64,000 nt of DNA from Bacteroidota bacterium (GCA_021156365.1 JAJNDK010000003.1:186001-250000); one strand, 5' to 3'. Counted from the first letter of the stretch, positions 51,413-61,318 are shown. Notes: a model not told the origin generated them from the sequence alone. Numbers and translations are program-made.

Positions 51413-53419
51413 ATGACGCCTTTAGCTAAATACATCTCTGTCCTGGTTTGTTTGTTTGCTTTAAAAACCGGTCAGATCTATTCCCGGGATAAAACAGATT
51501 CTTTAAAGAATGAATTGAAGAATGCTGTGCACGATACAACGAGACTTAGGATCTATGGCGAATTGATTAATGAGGAGCCCAATAACGAAGTGTGGTCAGG
51601 TTACACGGAACAAATGCATGTATTGGCCGAAAGAAATCTGGCAAAGAACCCTTCGGAAGCATTAAAAAAAATATACTTAAAGTATCTCGCCATTGCTTTC
51701 AATTATTACGGGATGCTTGAAAATGACAAAGGTGATATTCAAAAATCCATGCTCTTTTATGAGAAAGCCATAGCCATTGCCGAAAAGATCAATGATAAAA
51801 ATCTGAACGCTGAGATCTTTCAAAACCTCGGGTATGAATATCAAAAAACGGGAGATATTGCCAAAGCAATGGACTATTTTCAGAAGAGCTTAAAAATATC
51901 TGAAGAACTGAATAACCTGGATTTAATGGCCACAACATTGAATTCTCTGGGCACTGTTTATAAAAGTGTGGGCGATACTTTGAGGGCAATTGAAAATTTC
52001 AAAAAAAGTTACGGGATCCTGAACAAATTGGGGGATAAAACAAATGTAGCCCGGGCGCTGACACTGATCGGCTCGGTTTATTATGATGCCGGAAATATGA
52101 CAAAAGCATTGGACTATTACACCGGAAGTTTAAAAATAAATGAAGAAAGGAACGACAAGTACGCTATCGCCAATTGTTATAATAATATTGGAACCGTATA
52201 CGGGGTCAATAAGGATTGGCCAAAAGCATTGACTTGTTTTCTGAAGAGTCTGGAAATACAGAAAGAGATCGGAGACAAATATTCAATAGCAGCATCCTAT
52301 AGAAATATCGGAGCTGTTTATTTTAAGCAAAATGATTTGTCAGGATCATTGAAATATTCGTTAAAGTCCTTAGAGCTCAGCAGAGAGCTTGGATTCCCGG
52401 AGCTGATACGCAATTCGGCCGATATCCTGTCTAAAATATACAGGAAGCAAAAAAAGCCTGCTCAGGCCCTTGAAATGTATGATCTGTATATTCTCATGCG
52501 TGACAGTATCCGAAATGATCAGAACAAAAAAATTTCGATCGAAGCACAGATCCAGGCTGAATTTGATAAGAAAGAAGCTGTTTTTAAGGCAGAGAAAGAA
52601 AAGGAAATATTACAACTTGAAATAGAGAAATCGGAAAGTACACTGCTTGCCCAACAGAGAAAGTCAGCAGTGATCATTTCAGTGATCAGCGGTTTGCTCC
52701 TTATCACCTTGCTTGTATTCATACTTTTCCGAAACCATAGCCGAAAGAAGCAAAGGGAGATCGAATTTGAGAAGAGCGCCCTTGAGTATGAACAACAGGC
52801 TCTTCGTGCACAAATGAACCCGCATTTTATCTTCAATGCGATCAACAGCATTCAGAAATACATCCTGAAAGGCAACCAACAGGAAGCCTATGATTACCTG
52901 GCGAGATTTGCAAAGCTGATACGCATCGTACTGAACAATTCACAGGAAAAAGCCCTGCAGCTTGACCAGGAGCTCGAAATGATACAGTTGTACGTTGAGC
53001 TGGAGCAGCTACGGTTCAGCAATAGTTTTGATTTTGATCTGCAGGTGGATGAAAATGTAAACGGATATGAAATTACCGTACCGGCCATGCTGATACAGCC
53101 CTATATTGAAAACGCCATCTGGCATGGTCTGATGAACCTCGAAAATGAGCGGAAAGGGATGCTGAATCTTGCTATCAGTCAAAGCGAGGGGCTATTGAAG
53201 ATACGTATTGAAGATAATGGCATTGGCCGTGACCGCTCAAAGGAATACAGGCAGGATGATAGTCACAGATCCGTAGGTATGGCGCTGACCGAGCAACGCC
53301 TGATGATGATCAACAAAATGCAGGAATATGAAAATGCCCGGGTGATAGTAACGGACCTGCGCGACGAGAAAGGAGAAGCCTGCGGAACAAAAGTTGAAAT
53401 TAATATACCGGTAAAATGA
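51413..53419 (+). CDS. TPR-containing LytS-type sensor histidine kinase
   Basis: A 668-residue protein with a signal sequence or membrane anchor, then about six tetratricopeptide repeats (residues 95-370, e.g. AEIFQNLGYEYQKTGDIAKA and IANCYNNIGTVYGVNKDWPK). A coiled coil and a membrane helix (about 420-440) follow. The kinase domain is of the His_kinase/LytS type, with phospho-acceptor His in QMNPHFIFNAINSIQKYI (about residue 470) and a GHKL ATPase with VPAMLIQPYIENAIWHGLM and IEDNGIGRDRS. The ATG at 51413 is used because an upstream TTG start is unlikely. The response regulator overlaps its stop by four bases. Confidence 0.85.
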   Translation: MTPLAKYISVLVCLFALKTGQIYSRDKTDSLKNELKNAVHDTTRLRIYGELINEEPNNEVWSGYTEQMHVLAERNLAKNPSEALKKIYLKYLAIAFNYYGMLENDKGDIQKSMLFYEKAIAIAEKINDKNLNAEIFQNLGYEYQKTGDIAKAMDYFQKSLKISEELNNLDLMATTLNSLGTVYKSVGDTLRAIENFKKSYGILNKLGDKTNVARALTLIGSVYYDAGNMTKALDYYTGSLKINEERNDKYAIANCYNNIGTVYGVNKDWPKALTCFLKSLEIQKEIGDKYSIAASYRNIGAVYFKQNDLSGSLKYSLKSLELSRELGFPELIRNSADILSKIYRKQKKPAQALEMYDLYILMRDSIRNDQNKKISIEAQIQAEFDKKEAVFKAEKEKEILQLEIEKSESTLLAQQRKSAVIISVISGLLLITLLVFILFRNHSRKKQREIEFEKSALEYEQQALRAQMNPHFIFNAINSIQKYILKGNQQEAYDYLARFAKLIRIVLNNSQEKALQLDQELEMIQLYVELEQLRFSNSFDFDLQVDENVNGYEITVPAMLIQPYIENAIWHGLMNLENERKGMLNLAISQSEGLLKIRIEDNGIGRDRSKEYRQDDSHRSVGMALTEQRLMMINKMQEYENARVIVTDLRDEKGEACGTKVEINIPVK

Positions 53420-54171
53420 ACGATACGATAAGCGCTATACTTGTGGATGACGAAAGGGACAGCCGGATCGTGCTCAAAGACCTGCTGGAACATTTCTTCC
53501 CGGAAGTGAACCTGGTAGGAGAAGCAGACAACGTGGAAAACGCGTTTAAGCTGATCAATGAAAAACATCCCCAGCTTGTTTTCCTCGATATACAAATGCC
53601 AAGGCAAAGCGGATTTAACCTGCTGAAAAAATTTGAAGAAGTTCCTTTCGAAGTGATCTTTGTTACCAGCTATGATCAATACGCCATCAACGCCATTAAA
53701 TTCAGTGCCCTGGACTACCTGCTGAAACCAGTGGAAGTAAAGGATCTGAAGGAGGCTATCGCTAAAGCAAGGAAAAGTATTGATCTCAAAACAAAAAGCA
53801 ATGTGCAGATCATCAACCTGCTTAAAAGTATTGATACGGCAAATGAAAAACGGGTTGTGGTGTATGCGGGAGACCATGTGAGACTGCTCAATGAAACAGC
53901 TATCAGTTATATCGAATCAGATGGAGCCTATTGCATAATAACTACTGATACAGGAGATCGTTTTACAATAGCCAAATACCTGAAGGATTTTGAGGAATAT
54001 CTCGGTGACCGGTCGCCGCTGCTGCGGATCCATAAAAGGTGGATGATCAACGTTCATCATATTAAAGGATACAGTATCGGAGATCCCTGCGTGGTTGAAA
54101 TGTTGAACGGAAAAAAATTTGAAATAGCCCGCCGGAAAAAAGTAGAGATACTGGAAAGAATAAAAAGATAA
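53416..54171 (+). CDS. LytTR-family response regulator
   Basis: A 251-residue protein with an N-terminal receiver domain (acidic pair in LVDDERD, phospho-acceptor Asp in LVFLDIQMPRQSGFNL, conserved Lys in YLLKPVEV) and a C-terminal LytTR DNA-binding domain (about residues 150-250, with VVVYAGDHVRLLNETAISYI, GAYCIITTDTGDRFTIAKYL and RIHKRWMINVHHIKGY). The start overlaps the kinase stop by four bases (ATGA), so the two are translationally coupled. Targets are not evident. Confidence 0.9.
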   Translation: MNDTISAILVDDERDSRIVLKDLLEHFFPEVNLVGEADNVENAFKLINEKHPQLVFLDIQMPRQSGFNLLKKFEEVPFEVIFVTSYDQYAINAIKFSALDYLLKPVEVKDLKEAIAKARKSIDLKTKSNVQIINLLKSIDTANEKRVVVYAGDHVRLLNETAISYIESDGAYCIITTDTGDRFTIAKYLKDFEEYLGDRSPLLRIHKRWMINVHHIKGYSIGDPCVVEMLNGKKFEIARRKKVEILERIKR

Positions 54172-54182
54172 ATGTCTTTCTT

Positions 54183-54875
54183 TTACAGGGAACGTAAATA
54201 GTCGATTTCACCAGCGCTTAGAAAACGTTGTTGTCTGGTGGCAATATCCAGTTTTATTCCTGCAAACCCTGTCCTTACAAGCCGTACTACATTGTGCCCG
54301 TATTTATAACACATGCGACGGATCTGCCGGTTCATGCCTTCCACCAGCGTTATTTCAAAAACCCGTTCGCTGATCTGCCGGGTGGTGCAGGGTAGCGTGA
54401 GCCTTCCTCTTACCACTACTCCGTTTTCCAGGAAGCGAAGAAATGTTTCATCTACAGCTTTGTCCACTTCTACTTCATAGATCTTCGGGATATTTTTTTC
54501 TTTATTTAAAAGCGTTTTTCCGGCGCGCCCATCATTGCTCAGGAGAAGCAATCCTTCCGAGTCCTTGTCCAGGCGACCGATGTGATAAAATCCGGAAGGC
54601 AATTGCAGCTCACTCTGGAGACTGTGGGCAATGGAAGGATTCATGCTGCTTTCAAAGCCCCGTGGTTTATGATACAGAATGTATACAAGCTCTTTTCCTT
54701 TACGCACGAGCTCGTTGCCGACATAGATATCATCCGTTTCTCCGATCAGGATATTTTCTTCAACCCCTTCATTGTTCACACGCACATGCCCTTTGGCAAT
54801 AAGATCCGCAGCTTCTTTGTTGGAGATGCGCAGGATTCGAACTAACTGGTATTGGAGCTTAAACCGGAACTGCAT
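54183..54875 (-). CDS. rRNA pseudouridine synthase, RluB/RluE/RsuA family
   Basis: A 230-residue enzyme with an N-terminal S4 RNA-binding segment (residues 1-45) and a pseudouridine synthase domain. The catalytic Asp is residue 103 in GRLDKDSEGLLLLSNDG. Further motifs are FEITLVEGMNRQIRRMCYKY and LVRTGFAGIKL. It resembles the RluF and RluB groups without a clear subgroup assignment. It starts five bases after the hydrolase on the minus strand, so it is the last gene of a four-gene operon beginning at 59545. The other family member in this window is at 4910-5614. Confidence 0.85.
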   Translation of the reverse strand: MQFRFKLQYQLVRILRISNKEAADLIAKGHVRVNNEGVEENILIGETDDIYVGNELVRKGKELVYILYHKPRGFESSMNPSIAHSLQSELQLPSGFYHIGRLDKDSEGLLLLSNDGRAGKTLLNKEKNIPKIYEVEVDKAVDETFLRFLENGVVVRGRLTLPCTTRQISERVFEITLVEGMNRQIRRMCYKYGHNVVRLVRTGFAGIKLDIATRQQRFLSAGEIDYLRSL

Positions 54876-54880
54876 ACAGA

Positions 54881-55726
54881 TCAGAATTCATTTTCACGTA
54901 TGTCAAGCTGTGTTCCCTGTTTTTTGAAACAGAGACGAAAAAAACGTTTCATATGTTTGCTGCATATCAGCGGATTTTCCAGGAAACCCATGTGCCCGTC
55001 ATTTTCGAGCAGCAACACATATTTACTGGGAACAAATTCGCTTTGGTTCAACAAAGATTGCATAGGAAGTATCGCATCGTATCGTCCGATGATCATCATG
55101 ACCGGGTATTCGGAAAAATTCAGTACAATATCCCTGTTGGGCCGGTCTTTCATGCCTTCTAAGGTCGATACGATCCCGCGCTTGTTTGTTCTGGCAGCTA
55201 TCTTTTGTGCAAACGCGATGGCCGCTTTATGGCGGTTCAGATTTTTTATTGCAAACAGGTTCTTTATTGTAGTACGCGTGTATACATTGGCATCAGCCTT
55301 CACCAGCCGCACAGCCCTTGTCCGGTCACGTTTTTTTTCTTCACTGTCGGCATAACTGGTCGAGTGGAACAAACACATCCCTTTCAGGTTATCCGGGAAC
55401 AGTTCGGCAAAGGCAAGTGCTGCATAACCTCCCATGCTGTGCCCCACAAGGATGTATTTTTTTAATTTCAGTGAATCCATCACGGCTTTCACAGCCCTTG
55501 CCAGTAATTCCATGTGATGCACATATCCGTAGCAGGCACTCTTGCCATGTCCCGGAAGATCGATGGATATTACACGAAAGTGTTTGGTCAATTGCTCTTC
55601 AGTGGTTTTCCAGATCTCTTTTGCTCCGAGAAAGCCATGCAGCAATACGACGGTGCGACCTTTGCCGTTATCGGAAAAAGCGATCTTTTCATTCCGGAAA
55701 AGAATATGTTTTTCGTTTGCTTTCAT
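54881..55726 (-). CDS. Alpha/beta hydrolase
   Basis: A 281-residue hydrolase with the oxyanion motif VVLLHGFLGAKEIW, the nucleophile elbow VGHSMGGYAALAF (Ser in GHSMG), a C-terminal Asp in MMIIGRYDAILPM and His in ENDGHMGFLENP. No signal peptide is seen, so it is cytoplasmic. Such enzymes are usually esterases, lipases or acyl-hydrolases. It lies between a glycosyltransferase and a pseudouridine synthase in the operon. Substrate unknown. Confidence 0.85.
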   Translation of the reverse strand: MKANEKHILFRNEKIAFSDNGKGRTVVLLHGFLGAKEIWKTTEEQLTKHFRVISIDLPGHGKSACYGYVHHMELLARAVKAVMDSLKLKKYILVGHSMGGYAALAFAELFPDNLKGMCLFHSTSYADSEEKKRDRTRAVRLVKADANVYTRTTIKNLFAIKNLNRHKAAIAFAQKIAARTNKRGIVSTLEGMKDRPNRDIVLNFSEYPVMMIIGRYDAILPMQSLLNQSEFVPSKYVLLLENDGHMGFLENPLICSKHMKRFFRLCFKKQGTQLDIRENEF

Positions 55727-55732
55727 GGACTT

Positions 55733-56806
55733 TCAGTCCTGCAAAATACGGCGAATTTCGTTTTGCAGCAAACAGCGGTTTTCGTTTGCAAAATCAGCAG
55801 GTTCTTCTCCCGGTTGCAGTGGTATCCTGCGCGCCAGTGTTTTTATGGTTTTCAGATCGAGCGAGCTGTCGATATCTTTTTGTTGGGAGTACTGGATGCC
55901 GGATTTTTTCCGCAGGTAAGCGGCGAGGTATTCCTGTTCGGGTTGGCCGGGTGTGGGAATGAAAAATGTTTTTTTCTGCAACAGGGCCAGGTCCATAATG
56001 CTGGAATAACCGCTTCTGCATACAATTGCTTCCGAGCTTTTCATCAGACGTTCAAGTTCTTTCGAATTCAACAGGCCAAACTGCTTAATATTCTCCGGAA
56101 TGTCTTTGGTTTTTTCAGGAATGCCTCTTACAAGCGCCACGGAATAATCTGTATCGGAAGTCAGTGCAACCAGTTTTTTTTCCAGGATACTTCGTTGGGG
56201 TTCCGGCCCTGAAAGAAGGAACAGGAAGTCGAACTCTTTTCTACCCGGTTCGCTTGCTTCTTTGAAACGGCTTAAGATCCCGATATGCGGATGTTTTTTT
56301 TCGGAAGTGCTGAGATTCCCGCTCAAATTAAGATACGGATTGTCGGGTACCCAGCATTCATCAAACTGCTCTATATACCGGTGATTGATCGTGTTGGCAG
56401 TCTGCCGGAAGAGCGGGGCAGGGATGTTGAGCTGATGACTGATGAAAATACTTTTGCATTTATCCGAATACAATCCGAAACGATTGTCGCTGATAACGAT
56501 GTCTGTTTGGTTCTGTTGCACAAATTCCTGCAGCCATTGGTGCTCTTTTTCTATTGTTTTGGCCAGGCGAAGTGATTGGAATCCAACTTTCATCCATTGC
56601 GGCCAGATAGCGGAATAACTGACATTATAGCCGAAAAGGTCAATAGCAGAGAGCGGAAGGATATGTTGTTTTACAAAACGGACCTGATCTTTTGTTCCGG
56701 CAAAGATCACCTGCGCGCCTTGCTGCTGAAGCTCTTCCATTACAGGGATACAACGTGCAGTGTGCCCCAGTCCCCAGTCCAGCGGAGCGACTAAAACACG
56801 TTTCAT
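55733..56806 (-). CDS. Glycosyltransferase, GT28/MurG-like fold
   Basis: A 357-residue protein with the layout of a GT-B transferase. The N-terminus starts VLVAPLDWGLGHTARCIPVM (the GHxxR glycine loop of GT28 enzymes) and ends in acceptor-binding segments; the C-terminal donor-binding domain has FLLSGPEPQRSILEKKLVA, the SSEAIVCRSGYSSIMDLALL motif and FIPTPGQPEQEYLA. No signal peptide is seen. The upstream gene is a T9SS cargo protein directly abutting it, so it may glycosylate a surface component. The sugar and acceptor are unknown. Confidence 0.8.
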   Translation of the reverse strand: MKRVLVAPLDWGLGHTARCIPVMEELQQQGAQVIFAGTKDQVRFVKQHILPLSAIDLFGYNVSYSAIWPQWMKVGFQSLRLAKTIEKEHQWLQEFVQQNQTDIVISDNRFGLYSDKCKSIFISHQLNIPAPLFRQTANTINHRYIEQFDECWVPDNPYLNLSGNLSTSEKKHPHIGILSRFKEASEPGRKEFDFLFLLSGPEPQRSILEKKLVALTSDTDYSVALVRGIPEKTKDIPENIKQFGLLNSKELERLMKSSEAIVCRSGYSSIMDLALLQKKTFFIPTPGQPEQEYLAAYLRKKSGIQYSQQKDIDSSLDLKTIKTLARRIPLQPGEEPADFANENRCLLQNEIRRILQD

Positions 56807-59545
56807 CTAATTCTTTAGGATTTGCAAAAAGCCTTTCAGTTTGATCGTTTCGATGCCGGTATACCGTATGATATGCACATCGCAGATATAAAAATACGTT
56901 CCGCTCACACAAGGCTGCTTGCTTTGAATGCTTGTGCCATCCCAATGAATGGCAGGATCGGTTGTTTCATAAATAAGGTTGCCCCAGCGGTTATACATTT
57001 TGAGATCGATGTCTTTTACGAATTTATTTTTGATCGGGATGAAAAAGTCATTCAGGCTGTCACCGTTGATAGTGATAATGTTCGGCAATTCATATTCCGG
57101 GCAGTTATCCACACACATCTTATCTGCGATAATGCTTTCGTTCCCGAAGGTATCAACTGCAGTGACTGCATAACAGCCTGCAATGGACGAAGCATAATCT
57201 GTTGTGAATGAAAATACGTTGTTGGAGAAGGAATCTAACAGGACGAATGTGCTGTCCAGGAAGGGTGTGTAATAGAGGTTATAATACACAATATCATCGC
57301 TGCAGGATTGTGCACCATTCACCCAGCTGATTTGCGTTATCTGTGTATTACAATCACCGGAAGCAGTTACTGTAGGCTGGCAGGGTGGTTCGGTGTCTTT
57401 CGGAACAGCACAATCTTTTTGCGACCAGTTATACAAAGGATGCATAATGGAAGGATCGGAATAGCTGCCACTTGTTTTTACTTTATAGCAATAGTTCACC
57501 CCATTCACAAGTCCTGTATCTAAATAGGTTTGTGTGAGAGAATTTCCGAGAAGGTCGTATCCGCCAAGCGCATTTTGACGATAGATGAAAGCGGTATCAT
57601 TATCCCACGAGGTTTGGTAGCTCCAGTTCAGCTGAACTCTTCGTGCAAGACCTGTAGCGGTCAATCGAACGGAAGAAGCCGGTTGAGAAGTTCCCTTCAG
57701 CGTTCCGTTACAATAAAAATCAACCCGGTAATTATAGGCATTGCTTTCTGTGTTCAGTGAGGTCTGCGTGTAGGTCGTATCACTCAGCTGAACGAACTGG
57801 CTGAAATATGGATGTGAAACGGAATAGATCTGAGTGGAAGGTACGCCAGGCATAGTGCTTTGAAGTAACCTGTATTCGTATGGCCCCGGGTTGGCAATCG
57901 TATCCAGTCCCTCGCTCGACCCGGTCATTACTACCGGTTTCACCCATCGCACGAAAATTTGGCCCACGCTCAGATCGGTCGTATCCACACTCACATTCGT
58001 AAGCAATGGAACACTACGTACCAGTTTCGCACAAACAGCGTTAGATGCAAGGCTGTTGGAACCATCGGCAAACAGGGCTACTACAATGTAGGAGTAATCA
58101 ACACCCTGCGTAAGACCAAGACCTCCGTTGTTATCAGTGAATGCATAATTCGGATTGGTAACGCCGATCGCATTGACCATCCCTATCTGCGTATATCCAA
58201 GTGAGGACGGAACACCTGTTTCACAAGGCGTGGGTGTAAATACTTCGCAACCGTTTTTTCGGTAGATCAGGTAAGAAACAATAATATTTCCGGAAGTCTG
58301 TGTACAGATCGCCGGTATAGACCAGTTGAGCACCATGTTGGTACCCATAGGTGTAACGCTGAAATTTTGAGGAGGAGGAGCAACGACACGTATCAGGAAG
58401 GATTCATAGTCGGCAAGAGAAGGTTCATTTCCGGGTGGCTGGTCGGTAGCTTTAATAGTCACAAGATAAGGTTGGTTTCTGACAGCATTGCAGGGAGGCA
58501 CCCAGCTCATACTTCCGCTTACACTTCCTGTGCCCGGAACATAACTGAAAATGGCCGGTGGAGAAAGATTGAAAGGCCCGCCGGATGCGGTCAGCTCGAT
58601 CCCGTTATTAATATCGGGATCGGTGGCTGTAATGGATTGAATATAATTCGTTCCGGCAACAATACAGGTATCAGGTATCTCGGCAATAACAGGTGGATTG
58701 TTAGCACAGTTTACTACATCGATCTGCAGGTCACGCAAAACACTTCCTACTCTCACATAATCACCATCGGCTGTTTTTCTCCATTCTGTAATGAGGATGC
58801 CAAAATTAAATTCCCCCAGTTGGCTTGGATTGGGCCAGTAAAAATCTCCGGTAACATGGTCGATGGTGATGCCGTAATTCTGGGCAGGTATGTAACCGGG
58901 AACAGGTTGCGCGAATTGTCCGAAAATAATGGAAAGATCATAGGACAGACTATCACCATTCACATCATAGGCATTTGGGTTATGAATAAAAGGTTTATGA
59001 AGGCAGGCTTTATCTATCGGAGGATTCAGCAGGGTAGGAGTAGAGTTAACGCTAAGCCCGGGAATATTATAGGTTTTTAATGTATCGGTCAGTGCAAAAG
59101 GTTGCTGCGAAGAATCGCCGCCGATATTAACGATCCCTCCATTCCGGTTCGGATCGAACATGTAAAGGATATAATTCGCACCCGTATTGAGCTGCTTCAC
59201 GCCTTCGTATACATTTTTTTTATAATTATTGGTGCCGGGATCAAGTATCACCCCCTCTGTTGCCTGCGGATTGGTAGAACAAAGAGTGGCACCATTTACA
59301 CGTAAACAAGGAACACTATCAAGATAAGCCCCGGAAAAATCGCGGATATAAACCATTTGCTCACAACGGTCGGCATTTACAGAAGCACCATTGTAATTGG
59401 TATAGGTAGTCACCCTGATCTTATACTGATTTCCCGGTCCGGGAATACGCTCGTAGGTTATTTCACCCGAACGGTTATGTGTGGCTGATAACGATCCGGC
59501 AATAAGTAAGAAAGTAAAAAAGTGTATAAATTTCAGAACGCGCAT
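56807..59545 (-). CDS. Large T9SS-exported protein with type B C-terminal domain
   Basis: A 912-residue protein with a signal peptide (ending AGSLSA). The mature part opens ATHNRSGEITYERIPGPGNQ and has several Ig/FN3-like domains; a C-terminal type B sorting domain (about residues 815-905) carries LPNIITINGDSLNDFFIPIK, MYNRWGNLIYETTDP, HWDGTSIQSKQPC and GTYFYICDVH. It is predicted to be exported by T9SS with PorP/SprF and attached to the surface. It heads a tight minus-strand operon: the glycosyltransferase ATG abuts its stop and two further genes follow at 6 and 5 bases. Confidence 0.85.
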   Translation of the reverse strand: MRVLKFIHFFTFLLIAGSLSATHNRSGEITYERIPGPGNQYKIRVTTYTNYNGASVNADRCEQMVYIRDFSGAYLDSVPCLRVNGATLCSTNPQATEGVILDPGTNNYKKNVYEGVKQLNTGANYILYMFDPNRNGGIVNIGGDSSQQPFALTDTLKTYNIPGLSVNSTPTLLNPPIDKACLHKPFIHNPNAYDVNGDSLSYDLSIIFGQFAQPVPGYIPAQNYGITIDHVTGDFYWPNPSQLGEFNFGILITEWRKTADGDYVRVGSVLRDLQIDVVNCANNPPVIAEIPDTCIVAGTNYIQSITATDPDINNGIELTASGGPFNLSPPAIFSYVPGTGSVSGSMSWVPPCNAVRNQPYLVTIKATDQPPGNEPSLADYESFLIRVVAPPPQNFSVTPMGTNMVLNWSIPAICTQTSGNIIVSYLIYRKNGCEVFTPTPCETGVPSSLGYTQIGMVNAIGVTNPNYAFTDNNGGLGLTQGVDYSYIVVALFADGSNSLASNAVCAKLVRSVPLLTNVSVDTTDLSVGQIFVRWVKPVVMTGSSEGLDTIANPGPYEYRLLQSTMPGVPSTQIYSVSHPYFSQFVQLSDTTYTQTSLNTESNAYNYRVDFYCNGTLKGTSQPASSVRLTATGLARRVQLNWSYQTSWDNDTAFIYRQNALGGYDLLGNSLTQTYLDTGLVNGVNYCYKVKTSGSYSDPSIMHPLYNWSQKDCAVPKDTEPPCQPTVTASGDCNTQITQISWVNGAQSCSDDIVYYNLYYTPFLDSTFVLLDSFSNNVFSFTTDYASSIAGCYAVTAVDTFGNESIIADKMCVDNCPEYELPNIITINGDSLNDFFIPIKNKFVKDIDLKMYNRWGNLIYETTDPAIHWDGTSIQSKQPCVSGTYFYICDVHIIRYTGIETIKLKGFLQILKN

Positions 59546-59562
59546 GCAGACAGTTTGGACAA

Positions 59563-59594
59563 TAAAAATACGCTCTTTAAATTATATTGTCAAA
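59563..59594 (-). promoter_or_regulatory. Promoter of the T9SS cargo operon
   Basis: On the minus strand, TTTG (59594-59591) and TATTTTTA (59570-59563) are 20 bases apart. The -33 box is exact and the -7 box differs at the last base. The start codon is 17 bases downstream. Confidence 0.6.
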
Positions 59595-59726
59595 TATCTC
59601 GGAAGTCATATTAACAGAAATTGGCTTATCTTTAAATTCAGTTCAATTTTGTATTTTCGCGAATCACAAATTCAGACAATAATTTAAAATAGCCGGCAAT
59701 CACGGCATTTTAACAAATTAAAATAT

Positions 59727-61217
59727 ATGAATAAAATTTTAGTAGCAAACCGGGGTGAGATTGCTTTACGCGTAATGCGCAGTGCAAAAGAAATGGGGAT
59801 CAAAACAGTAGCAGTATTTTCGGAAGCCGATAGAAATGCCCCTTTTGTAAAATATGCCGACGAAGCGGTTTGTATAGGTCCTCCTGCCAGCAGCCAGAGT
59901 TATTTGCGGGGCGAAAAGATCCTTCAGGTATGCAAAGACTTAGGTGTGGATGGTATTCATCCGGGCTATGGATTTTTATCGGAGAATGCTGATTTTGCGC
60001 GTAAAGTGAAAGAAGCAGGTATCACCTTCATTGGTCCGAGTGCAGAAGCTATGGACATTATGGGCGATAAGCTGAGTGCAAAAGCAGCAGCTAAAAAATT
60101 CAATGTACCGATGGTGCCCGGAAGTGAAGGCGCTATTCAGAGCCTCGAAGAAGCTGTACGTGTGGCAAAGGAAACCGGTTTTCCGCTCCTCATAAAAGCA
60201 TCAGCCGGTGGCGGTGGTAAAGGGATGCGCCTGGTGGAAAAAGTAGAAGAAGTGGAAGAACAGATGAAGCTGGCAATGAGCGAAGCAAAATCTGCATTCG
60301 GCGATGATGCCGTTTTTATTGAAAAATTTGTTTCGGGCCCGCGGCATATCGAGATCCAGTTACTGGCCGATAATCATGGAAATATTGTATACCTTTTCGA
60401 ACGTGAGTGTTCGATCCAGCGCCGCCACCAGAAAGTGATAGAAGAAGCGCCATCCTCTGTTCTTACACCGGAGCTGCGAAAACAAATGGGAGAATGCGCA
60501 GTGAATGTGGCAAAAGCATGTAACTACAGCGGTGCAGGAACAGTTGAATTCCTGCTCGATGATACCATGAATTTTTATTTCCTCGAAATGAATACCCGCC
60601 TGCAGGTGGAGCACCCGGTTACGGAAATGATCACCGGTCTCGACCTCGTGAAAGAACAGATCAAAGTAGCCCGAAACGAAAAGCTTGCATTTAAGCAGGA
60701 AGACCTCCGGATAAACGGGCATGCCATGGAGGTGCGTGTGTATGCAGAAGATCCGCAGAATAATTTCTTACCGGACATTGGAAAACTGCAGGTATACAGG
60801 ATCCCGAAAGGAACCGGCGTGCGCGTGGATGATGGCTTTGAGGAAGGAATGGATATCCCGATCTATTACGATCCGATGATCGCCAAGCTGATCACGCATG
60901 GCAAGGACCGAAAGGAAAGTATCGACCGCATGCTCCGGGCCATCAGCGAATACAGGATCGTAGGAGTGGAAACTACCCTCGATTTTTGTGCTTTTGTTTT
61001 GCAGCATGAAGCTTTTTTAAGCGGGAAGTTCGATACAAATTTTATCAAGCATCATTACAAACCGGAGTACCTGGTGAAGCAGGACAAAACAGAAGAGCAG
61101 ATCGCTGCCATCGTTGCATCCGGCTTGTTTGGAAGCGCTACAGCGGCGGCAAATGACACGGAAGGTACAACAGCAAAGACAGGTTCCAAATGGAAGAAAA
61201 ACCGCCTGCTTCAGTAG
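59727..61217 (+). CDS. accC: Acetyl-CoA carboxylase biotin carboxylase subunit
   Basis: A 496-residue enzyme that carboxylates the biotin carrier BCCP with ATP and bicarbonate, the first step of fatty acid synthesis. It has the N-terminal KILVANRGEIALRVMRSAKE, the ATP-grasp glycine loop SAGGGGKGMRLVEK, EKFVSGPRHIEIQLLADNHG, ERECSIQRRHQKVIEEAPSS, the catalytic MNTRLQVEHPVTEMITGLDL and a C-terminal HGKDRKESIDRMLRAISEYR. A short variable tail ends KWKKNRLLQ, as in many Bacteroidota. Length and residues are normal. A DUF4294 protein follows at 101 bases. Confidence 0.95.
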   Translation: MNKILVANRGEIALRVMRSAKEMGIKTVAVFSEADRNAPFVKYADEAVCIGPPASSQSYLRGEKILQVCKDLGVDGIHPGYGFLSENADFARKVKEAGITFIGPSAEAMDIMGDKLSAKAAAKKFNVPMVPGSEGAIQSLEEAVRVAKETGFPLLIKASAGGGGKGMRLVEKVEEVEEQMKLAMSEAKSAFGDDAVFIEKFVSGPRHIEIQLLADNHGNIVYLFERECSIQRRHQKVIEEAPSSVLTPELRKQMGECAVNVAKACNYSGAGTVEFLLDDTMNFYFLEMNTRLQVEHPVTEMITGLDLVKEQIKVARNEKLAFKQEDLRINGHAMEVRVYAEDPQNNFLPDIGKLQVYRIPKGTGVRVDDGFEEGMDIPIYYDPMIAKLITHGKDRKESIDRMLRAISEYRIVGVETTLDFCAFVLQHEAFLSGKFDTNFIKHHYKPEYLVKQDKTEEQIAAIVASGLFGSATAAANDTEGTTAKTGSKWKKNRLLQ

Positions 61218-61318
61218 CGGTATGCCAACAAAACATAAAATAATCCAAAGCCGGCGATTTAGCCGTAACTTAGGGTTACTAAAAGACGTACAAGGGTATA
61301 AATGAAAAAATATGGGCC

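Noticed and set aside
58367-59080. 237-codon plus-strand frame opposite the T9SS cargo gene, and 232-codon frame at 55514-56212 opposite the glycosyltransferase
   Set aside because: Both are opposite genes with clear domains; the products have no recognisable features.
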